Origin: CAZFER01 sp964517495
Lineage (GTDB): Bacteria > Hinthialibacterota > Hinthialibacteria > Hinthialibacterales > Hinthialibacteraceae
Reading direction: 5' to 3'
DNA length: 64,000 nucleotides
Assembly: GCA_964517495.1 (NCBI GenBank)
Contig: CAZFER010000013.1
Coordinates: 42,006 to 106,005 of the forward strand
Shown: piece by piece, positions 45,212-52,339 of the stretch
Layout of the letters: each line of letters opens with the position of its first letter
Position numbering within the stretch: position 1 is the stretch's first letter
Translations under genes and position numbers: made by a program
Notes under the pieces: generated by a model
Told to the model about the DNA's origin: nothing
The model's database searches: none
Seen by the model: only the letters and a program-made list of their open reading frames with translations

Positions 45212-46234
45212 ATGAAGAACAATATTCGTTCAAATCAACCATTACTCAGGGTTGAAAACCTGCAGACCTACTTTCATACAGCCGATGGAGTTGGAAAAGC
45301 GGTTGATGGTGTTTCGTTTCAAATCAATAAAAGCGAAACGCTTGGACTGGTGGGGGAATCGGGTTGTGGCAAAAGCATCACCTCCTTAACCATCATGCGC
45401 CTGCTCCCTTCCCCACCCTTTCGGATTATGGATGGCCAGGTGCATTTCGCAGGCCGGGATTTGCTAACCCTCAGCGAATCTGAGATGCGTTCCATTCGAG
45501 GAGAACGCATCGCCATGATTTTTCAGGAGCCGATGACTGCACTTAATCCAGTCTTTACTGTTGGTGAACAAATCGCCGAAGTGTACCGTCTTCACCGCCC
45601 CTATTCACGCCGTGAGGCCTTTGACGCTGCGGTGGCCATGATGGAGAAAGTCAAAATCCCGGCAGCCCAACAACGCGCCCGTGAATACCCCCATCAACTT
45701 TCTGGCGGGATGCGTCAACGCATCATGATCGCGATGGCCCTGGCCTGTGATCCTGACCTGCTCATCGCTGATGAACCCACCACGGCGCTGGATGTCACCA
45801 TCCAGGCACAGATTCTTGAATTGATGGACGAGTTGAAAGAACGGATCGGAACTTCCATTCTGCTCATCACCCATGACCTTGGCGTGGTTGCGGAAATGGC
45901 GAATCAGGTGGCGGTCATGTATGCCGGTCAAATTGCGGAATACGCACCGGTCGATCAATTATTCGCTGATCCACTTCATCCTTACACACAAGGCTTATTG
46001 AGCGCCATTCCATCAATGACCGATCAAGCCCAAACCCGATTGAACGTCATCCCCGGCATGGTTCCCGCGCCAACGCATTTCCCAAGCGGCTGCCGTTTCC
46101 ACCCCCGGTGCGAACACCGCTTTTCACCCTGTGAGACAGAATCGTGTGAGATGCTTCAACCCACCTCCCATCAAAAGGTACGCTGTTTCTTGTATGACCA
46201 GCGCTATCAAACCATTCCCACAAACATGCCTTAA
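45212..46234 (+). CDS. Peptide/nickel ABC transporter ATPase, OppD/DppD type
   Basis: ATP-binding subunit of 340 residues. Walker A GESGCGKS (about 48-55), signature LSGGMRQR, Walker B LIADEPTTALD, and the H-loop ITHDLGVV are all intact. The C-terminal extension (PTHFPSGCRFHPRCEHRF) with its Cys cluster is the OppD/DppD domain that can bind a 4Fe-4S cluster or metal. No permease or binding protein is adjacent, so it either serves a transporter encoded elsewhere or has been separated. It follows no operon partner; a cluster of hairpins lies after it. Confidence 0.9.
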   Translation: MKNNIRSNQPLLRVENLQTYFHTADGVGKAVDGVSFQINKSETLGLVGESGCGKSITSLTIMRLLPSPPFRIMDGQVHFAGRDLLTLSESEMRSIRGERIAMIFQEPMTALNPVFTVGEQIAEVYRLHRPYSRREAFDAAVAMMEKVKIPAAQQRAREYPHQLSGGMRQRIMIAMALACDPDLLIADEPTTALDVTIQAQILELMDELKERIGTSILLITHDLGVVAEMANQVAVMYAGQIAEYAPVDQLFADPLHPYTQGLLSAIPSMTDQAQTRLNVIPGMVPAPTHFPSGCRFHPRCEHRFSPCETESCEMLQPTSHQKVRCFLYDQRYQTIPTNMP

Positions 46235-46254
46235 ATTACTTTAATAGCAAGTAG

Positions 46255-46381
46255 GATGGGTTGTGTTGTTTAACCCATCGAGAGTACATCCCTCCAGGTG
46301 GTAAGGGCAAACCTACGTGTTTGCCCTGATGGCTGCACCACAACGGCAAGTGGGCATCGATGGGTCGAAAAACGTGACCCA
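46255..46381. repeat. Hairpin cluster between oppD-like and GH123-like genes
   Basis: Three palindromes lie in the 157-base gap between convergent genes: GATGGGTT/AACCCATC (46255-46279), a 22-base GGGCAAAC/GTTTGCCC hairpin (46305-46326) of the same 8-6-8 design as those at 40477-40599, and TGGGTC/GACCCA (46361-46381). They may terminate either transcript. None has a long T run. Confidence 0.75.
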
Positions 46382-46391
46382 TCCTATGAAT

Positions 46392-49300
46392 TCAGTTGTT
46401 CTTTTCAATAAATTCTGCCAGTTTTTCCCGGTAGTCATACAGCAAATCCGCATCTTTTGTATAATCGGTTCTTGAAGCCACAATTTCATCTGGTATTTGT
46501 AATAATTGTTTTCCTTTGGCCCTCTGTTTCGCGGATAATTGATCACTTTTCACAATCTGTTTGATGAGATGGAAATATTCGTAATCCTCAATCCCTTCAC
46601 GCAGCATTTCCCAGCGGATGGAATCGACTGGACCCGCGATGCGCTTTTCTCCATCCTGCCAGCCTTTAGGTGGGTAAATAAAGCGGCCATCTCCATTCCC
46701 CCAATGGCCTTTATAGCCCACGGGTCGCCCATAGCCGGTTTGATAACTCATGGGATCGTCCCACGGATTCTGAATGTGGGGTTCAGGATAAGCCAGACGG
46801 CTTGTCCAATAGTTCGATTGCCAAACCAGGCAGCCTTCCACATCATATTTATGCGTCATCCATAGCCAGATGCGAAGATCAACCGCGGGATGGTCGGTAA
46901 ATAATCCCGGATAAGGTTCTTTGGGACCTGTGCAAATATACCACCAGATTTCCTCACCTTTCTGCTGCCTTTGATGGCAGACTTCCGGTGCATAGGCGTT
47001 AAGAACAGGGCACCACAAATCAACATATCCAAACAATTCCTCTTCGGGTTGTTCGGTCAGCATGCGAGTTAAGCCAGGGGCATTACGGTGAATCATATCC
47101 ATCCCCTCTTTTACAAACTCGTAATCACGAGGTCTGGGCTCATCGAACCAATAGACATACGCCTCATCCAGCCAGCCTTTTTTCTTCAAGAAAGCTTCCA
47201 CAGTTGAGGCATATTGCTTGAACAACCGCTCATGTTCCGGGGTTCCCTGTTCGTGGCCTGCAATCTCTCCTTTACGCCGGCTGTGAAACGTACCACCCCC
47301 CATACCAAGCAAGGGTAAACGCAAACTGGTAAATCCAAACTCATCGAAGTACCGCTCGCCCGCCTGTTCAAAATCATGGAAATTAAACTCAAAATCCTGG
47401 TCATTTAACTCATACTCAATGGGATGCAGCATGGTGGGATTATACGGTGAGATTCGATGTTCACGGAAATTTTGAAAGTAGAGATCCACAACCTGATCAA
47501 GTTCATCCCGTGTATCCAAATGATGATAGCGTTTGACATTCCCCGATGAAAAACCAAAAGCGGTTCGCAAATTAAACGTTTCTGGAATATTAAAATCATA
47601 GACATTCAAACAAACAGATACTTCCTGATCCCAGTTCCCGTCAGAAAAAGTGACTGATCCCTTATACTCCCCCGCTCCAGCATCGTTGGGAACATGGACC
47701 GTTAACCAAAAGGGATAGTTTTTATCAGCCTGCAGCGCAAGCGGATTTTGCACCAAGGGAAGCGGATCAGGCCAATAGCCCACACAACCCCACACATCGG
47801 AAGGACTGTGCACATAGACATACTCAACCTGTTTAAGGGTAAAATGCTTAGCTGCGATTCGATGGCCTCCATTCACAAAATCACTGATCTTAATTTGCAG
47901 ATTATTAATATCCGCCTTCGGGTTTACTACAATTTGTACTGGTTCATATTCTCCACGGGCAGCGGAAAAGTAAACTTCATTTCCCTTTTGCTTGGGGATA
48001 GGACGTGATTGTGCTATTTTGCGGGTGGCATCACACCACCAAATGGCGGATTGATTATCAACATGTAAAGTAGAACCATAATCCGCATCATAAAGATAAG
48101 AAACAGAGAACGGTATGACAGCATGATATAGTTTCTCTTGTTTTCCTGTGGTAACAACAATATGAAGCCGCTGATCTCCCGAGTCTTCAATCATATAAGG
48201 TATGCTTACTTCGCGAGGTTGTTTACCTTCCAATACAATGAATGGCTGTTTATCGCTTTTACGTTCTTCACGGTTGTTGGTAACATCAATCTCCAGTTTT
48301 TGAGATTGATCACTTTTGTTTCGAAGAGAGAGTTTTAAATTGGTTTTTTGCCTGGGACGTGGCATGCCTAAATCAATGAGATTGACATCCAATTGTGGCT
48401 TTTGATGCTCCACTTTCGCAAAGTATGTCTTCCCTTCCCCTTGCGGCAATGGTGTGTTGGAATTGGCAGAAAAACGATACTGATCAATTTGAAAGGTACA
48501 GCGTCCATCGCTATCATTTTGACCAGCCAGTTTGATCTCCACAAATTTAGCGGGGAACAATGATTCAGGCAGCTGGATGGATTTTGAGGAGACTTCATCC
48601 AACTCACCCATTTTCACCCAATCACCTCCATTCGATCGTGCTAATACCCGACAAATGCCACCGGTGTGGTAATTCAAGTTGAATTCCATCTCGGCTTTTT
48701 CAAACTGAACAGAGGAAAAAGTATGCCGATAAATCACTTCGGTCGATTCACTAAACAACCAACGGTGGGTATTAAAACCAGCATTGGTGAATTTCAAAAA
48801 CCGGCAGGCATTTGATCCACTTGAGCCCATGCGGTGTACGGCATGATACAGTTGACCTTCAAACCGCTCGCCTTCTCCAAGTTTGTAAGAATCGATACGT
48901 TTATAAACCGGCTGAACAGAAGCAAGCTGTGGTTGATCAAACAGAAGTGTTCCATCCACCCGCCAATGACCCAAGCGAACAATGGCTTGTGTTTGATTAT
49001 CCGGTACGCGAAAGACAAACGCATATCGTTTCCATTCCTCTGTCAAGCGAAGGTCTCGATTGGCAAAACTTGGCCCGGAAACGGCTGAACCTCCATGCGT
49101 CCCTTGGCCGGTTCGTCCCCAAAATGAGAATTCATAATATTCACCCGGTTGAACGGGAATGGGCTGGCTCATCCAAGCCGCATTATCCTCCCCGTTGCCT
49201 TTAACCATAATGGCATGGCCGGAGTGATAACCCGGTGAGACAACGCTGCCCGTTTCCGGCTGTTGCCAATTTTCAAGCACAAACTGGCCATTTTCAGTTT

Positions 49301-49397
49301 TTCCTTTCTCGAAATCCGCATTGGGAATCTCTACAGCGGATGTATAAAACACCATCAAAAATAGATTGAAAATGATTAGCAGGCTAATTCGTTGCAT
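46392..49397 (-). CDS. Secreted GH123-like (DUF4091) glycoside hydrolase
   Basis: A 1001-residue exported enzyme: signal peptide (about 1-20), a carbohydrate-binding-like domain (about 25-165), two beta domains, then a catalytic TIM barrel with a DUF4091-like C terminus. YWFDEPRPRD holds an Asp-Glu pair as in GH123 N-acetyl-beta-galactosaminidases, where these two residues carry out substrate-assisted catalysis. GCLVWQSNYWTSRL and HPAVDLRIWLWMTHKYD are also typical of this fold. Likely degrades an external glycan holding N-acetylhexosamine. It is divergent from the DHDPS-like gene, with no transport genes next to it. Confidence 0.82.
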   Translation of the reverse strand: MQRISLLIIFNLFLMVFYTSAVEIPNADFEKGKTENGQFVLENWQQPETGSVVSPGYHSGHAIMVKGNGEDNAAWMSQPIPVQPGEYYEFSFWGRTGQGTHGGSAVSGPSFANRDLRLTEEWKRYAFVFRVPDNQTQAIVRLGHWRVDGTLLFDQPQLASVQPVYKRIDSYKLGEGERFEGQLYHAVHRMGSSGSNACRFLKFTNAGFNTHRWLFSESTEVIYRHTFSSVQFEKAEMEFNLNYHTGGICRVLARSNGGDWVKMGELDEVSSKSIQLPESLFPAKFVEIKLAGQNDSDGRCTFQIDQYRFSANSNTPLPQGEGKTYFAKVEHQKPQLDVNLIDLGMPRPRQKTNLKLSLRNKSDQSQKLEIDVTNNREERKSDKQPFIVLEGKQPREVSIPYMIEDSGDQRLHIVVTTGKQEKLYHAVIPFSVSYLYDADYGSTLHVDNQSAIWWCDATRKIAQSRPIPKQKGNEVYFSAARGEYEPVQIVVNPKADINNLQIKISDFVNGGHRIAAKHFTLKQVEYVYVHSPSDVWGCVGYWPDPLPLVQNPLALQADKNYPFWLTVHVPNDAGAGEYKGSVTFSDGNWDQEVSVCLNVYDFNIPETFNLRTAFGFSSGNVKRYHHLDTRDELDQVVDLYFQNFREHRISPYNPTMLHPIEYELNDQDFEFNFHDFEQAGERYFDEFGFTSLRLPLLGMGGGTFHSRRKGEIAGHEQGTPEHERLFKQYASTVEAFLKKKGWLDEAYVYWFDEPRPRDYEFVKEGMDMIHRNAPGLTRMLTEQPEEELFGYVDLWCPVLNAYAPEVCHQRQQKGEEIWWYICTGPKEPYPGLFTDHPAVDLRIWLWMTHKYDVEGCLVWQSNYWTSRLAYPEPHIQNPWDDPMSYQTGYGRPVGYKGHWGNGDGRFIYPPKGWQDGEKRIAGPVDSIRWEMLREGIEDYEYFHLIKQIVKSDQLSAKQRAKGKQLLQIPDEIVASRTDYTKDADLLYDYREKLAEFIEKNN

Positions 49398-49492
49398 TTT
49401 CCCTCTCCATGATTTGTGTTAAACTTTGCATGAATTGTGATTTCAAGGTTATAATACAAAAAATTCAATTAGAAGAGATAAACGAAAATTTT

Positions 49493-50572
49493 ATGAAGAA
49501 TATGCCACTACCTCCCAAACCCGTTTACGATGCGCTTCGGCAAGGGCAAGTCATCCCTGCTCATCCGCTGGCGCTTAACGAAGATCACACCTTTGATGAA
49601 TCCCATCAAAAGGCGTTGACACGCTATTATCTTGCTTCCGGTGTGGGAGGATTAGCGATTGGGGTACACACCACACAATTTGAAATTCGCCGTCCCGAAT
49701 TTGGCTTGTTAAAACCAGTGCTGGAATTGGCAACTGAATCCATCCGTGAACATGAACTAAAAAACCCAGGTACTCCGATTATTCGAATTGCCGGTATCTG
49801 CGGAACCACTCAACAAGCCGCGGCAGAAGCCAGCCTTGCGCGGGATTTGGGATACCATTTGGGCATGTTAAGCCTTACGGCACTCAAAGAAGCAACCAAT
49901 GAACAGCTGATCGACCATGCCAAATCCGTGGCTGAGATCATTCCCCTCATGGGTTTCTATTTGCAAACCGCGGTTGGTGGACGTTTTTTGGATTATGCGT
50001 TTTGGCGGGAATTGTGTGAAATACCCAGCCTCTTGGCGATAAAAATCGCCCCCTTTAATCGCTATCAAACCTTGGATGTGGTTCGTGCCGTAGCGGATAG
50101 TGGACGCACGAACGAAATCACTCTTTACACAGGGAATGATGACAACATCATCATTGACTTGTTGACCACCTATGAATTTCAGGTTAACGGTGAACCTGTT
50201 CAGGTGCGAATCAAAGGTGGTTTATTAGGCCATTGGGCCTGCTGGACAAAAAAAGCGGTCGAACAATTCGAAACGGTTCAAAAGCAGGTCGAAAGCAATT
50301 CACCCATACCACAAGACCTGCTGACTTTAGCCGCTCAAGTGACGGATGCCAACGCTGCGTTTTTTGATCCCTACAATCGCTTCGCCGGATGTATTGCCGG
50401 TGTTCATGAAGTGCTCCGCCGGCAAGGATTAATGAAGGGCCGCTGGTGTTTGAATCCAAAAGAAGATTTATCACCAGGGCAGAGGGAAGAAATCGATCGC
50501 GTTTATGCGATGTATCCCCATTTAAACGATGATGAGTTTGTGACCAAACACTTGGATGAATGGGTACAATAA
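49493..50572 (+). CDS. Dihydrodipicolinate synthase/NAL-family aldolase
   Basis: A class I aldolase-fold protein of 359 residues. The Schiff-base Lys is in AIKIAPFNRY, and GGLAIGVHTTQFE near the start matches the family's strand and glycine turn. The insertion-rich C terminus and length exceed dapA (about 290), so it is probably a sugar-acid or keto-acid aldolase/dehydratase rather than a lysine-pathway enzyme. The ATG at 49493 (MKNMPLPPKP) suits the fold; longer frames add 28 unlikely residues. It starts about 95 bases from the divergent GH123-like gene, so it may process a released sugar. Confidence 0.82.
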   Translation: MKNMPLPPKPVYDALRQGQVIPAHPLALNEDHTFDESHQKALTRYYLASGVGGLAIGVHTTQFEIRRPEFGLLKPVLELATESIREHELKNPGTPIIRIAGICGTTQQAAAEASLARDLGYHLGMLSLTALKEATNEQLIDHAKSVAEIIPLMGFYLQTAVGGRFLDYAFWRELCEIPSLLAIKIAPFNRYQTLDVVRAVADSGRTNEITLYTGNDDNIIIDLLTTYEFQVNGEPVQVRIKGGLLGHWACWTKKAVEQFETVQKQVESNSPIPQDLLTLAAQVTDANAAFFDPYNRFAGCIAGVHEVLRRQGLMKGRWCLNPKEDLSPGQREEIDRVYAMYPHLNDDEFVTKHLDEWVQ

Positions 50573-50651
50573 TAGCAAGATCATCTTTATTCGGCGTGAA
50601 AAACTTATACACTTTAATTTTCAACAAACGAGAGAGGAATTAAGAAAGACC

Positions 50652-50873
50652 ATGCCAATCAGCGAACAATTGCTTAAAATACTTGCCTGCCCTCAAACCA
50701 AAGCTCCAGTGGTGTTGGATGGAGAATGGATTGTATCCACCGATCCTCAAACCCGGCGCCGCTATCCGATTCAAGACGAAATCCCTGTGATGCTAATCGA
50801 GAAGTCGGAAGAGATGGAAGAAAACGAGTGGCGTGAAGTGATGAAACGCCATAATATCGATTTGCCGTCTTGA
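50652..50873 (+). CDS. Trm112/YcaR-like small protein without the zinc cysteines
   Basis: A 73-residue protein of the Trm112p/UPF0434 family: EQLLKILACPQTKAPV at the start, then RRRYPIQDEIPVMLIEK, the conserved IPV-x-L ending. Members usually have a CxxC zinc ligand pair; here the sequence is CPQT, so zinc binding is probably lost or altered. The start at 50652 is chosen because the preceding 32 codons are not like the family. Partner methyltransferases are not adjacent. It lies between the aldolase and the aminotransferase in one direction. Confidence 0.75.
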   Translation: MPISEQLLKILACPQTKAPVVLDGEWIVSTDPQTRRRYPIQDEIPVMLIEKSEEMEENEWREVMKRHNIDLPS

Positions 50874-50908
50874 TAACCAACCAAAGCGTTTAACGCAGAG
50901 TTCTCATC

Positions 50909-52327
50909 ATGTCTTTTAATATTCAAGAACTACTATCTGATTCAATGGGCGGTGCCCAGTCATTGCACGAAGCCTATGTCAATCCCATGCTATCACGAGT
51001 ACTGGGGATGATTGGTTTTGCTCATGAATACACGGCAGGATCAGGATGTTACCTGACCACCGTTGATGGACGGGAGATTTTCGACGCCCTTAGCGGATAC
51101 GGGGTATTCGGCATGGGGCGCAATCATCCCGCCATTCGTGATGCCCTTAAACAAGCCCTGGACGCCAACCTGCCCAATTTGGTGCAGATGGATTGTTCAT
51201 TACTCAGTGGCCTCTTGGCGAAACAGCTGATTTCGCTGGCCCCCACTGATCGGTTAAAGCATGTCTTTTTTGCCAACTCAGGTACTGAAGCCATTGAGGG
51301 AGCGATTAAATTCGCGCGGGGAGCCACCAAACGGCCACGCATTTTATTCAGCAAAGGGGCATTTCATGGTTTATCCACGGGTTCACTCGCTTTAAATGGG
51401 GATGAGTCATTCCGCGATGGATTTGGTGATCTTCTTCCCGGTTGTGAAAAAGTGGATATGGAAGATATTGACTCCCTAGCCTGTCAGCTGAAAACCAATA
51501 CCGTCGCGGCGGTGATATTGGAACCCATTCGAGGGAAGGGTGTATTTTTCCCAAAAGATCAAACCATTTATCCCACCATTCAGCGCTTATGCAGGGAAAC
51601 CAACACCCTTTTCGTCATCGATGAGATCCAAAGCGGTCTAGGCCGCACGGGCCGGTGGTGGGCTTGCCAGCATTGGAACCTGGAACCCGATATGATGGTG
51701 ATAGCAAAAGCATTAAGCGGGGGATATATCCCGGTTGGCGCCATCCTTTATTCAGAAGAAATCTATAAAAAAGTATTTAGCAAACTCGATCGCTGCGTGG
51801 TTCATTCCTCCACCTTTGGCCAGAATAGCATGTCGATGGTTGCAGGACTGGCCACGCTTCAACTGATAAAAGATGAAAAATTGGTTGAACGAGCGGCCCA
51901 ACGCGGTGAGCAATTGCTTAACGGTTTTAAACATTTACAGGAAAAGCATGAATTTATGAAAGACGTTCGGGGAAAAGGATTGATGATTGGGATTGAGTTC
52001 GGTTCCCCCCGATCTTTAAGGTTAAAACCAGCCTGGTCACTCTTGCACAGTGCCCAAAATGGACTGTTTGCCCAGGCGGTGGTCATGCAATTGTATGAAA
52101 AGCATCATATACTGACTCAAGTGGCTGGGCATCTTCAAGAAGTGGTAAAACTGCTCCCACCTCTTATCATGAATGAAGCGGAGGGGGATAAATTACTCTC
52201 AGCATTTGATGATGTACTAAACGAATGCCGCCGTTTTCCCGGACCAGTCTGGTCGGTGGGAAAACAATTGGTAACCGCGGCGGCCAAACAACATTTCTCA
52301 AATCATGAAGAAAGAAACGTATCATAA
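50909..52327 (+). CDS. Class III aminotransferase, possibly HpnO-like
   Basis: A PLP-dependent enzyme of 472 residues with NSGTEAIEGAIKFARG, DEIQSGLGRTGRWWACQH and the Schiff-base Lys in VIAKALSGGYIPVGAI. It is longer than argD at 1190 and only distantly similar. The next gene, twelve bases away, is an HpnN-like RND transporter; in hopanoid producers a class III aminotransferase (HpnO) makes aminobacteriohopanetriol and HpnN moves hopanoids. That pairing suggests an aminohopanoid role, but no other hpn gene is in the window, so a diamine or omega-amino-acid substrate is also possible. Confidence 0.8.
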   Translation: MSFNIQELLSDSMGGAQSLHEAYVNPMLSRVLGMIGFAHEYTAGSGCYLTTVDGREIFDALSGYGVFGMGRNHPAIRDALKQALDANLPNLVQMDCSLLSGLLAKQLISLAPTDRLKHVFFANSGTEAIEGAIKFARGATKRPRILFSKGAFHGLSTGSLALNGDESFRDGFGDLLPGCEKVDMEDIDSLACQLKTNTVAAVILEPIRGKGVFFPKDQTIYPTIQRLCRETNTLFVIDEIQSGLGRTGRWWACQHWNLEPDMMVIAKALSGGYIPVGAILYSEEIYKKVFSKLDRCVVHSSTFGQNSMSMVAGLATLQLIKDEKLVERAAQRGEQLLNGFKHLQEKHEFMKDVRGKGLMIGIEFGSPRSLRLKPAWSLLHSAQNGLFAQAVVMQLYEKHHILTQVAGHLQEVVKLLPPLIMNEAEGDKLLSAFDDVLNECRRFPGPVWSVGKQLVTAAAKQHFSNHEERNVS

Positions 52328-52339
52328 AATCCATTATCA

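Noticed and set aside
49493..50572. dapA of lysine biosynthesis.
   Set aside because: About 70 residues longer than dapA, with a different N-terminal motif, and no lysine gene nearby.
50909..52327. A second argD (acetylornithine aminotransferase).
   Set aside because: It is 75 residues longer than the argD at 1190, diverges in its ends and lies beside an HpnN-like transporter, not in an arginine cluster.
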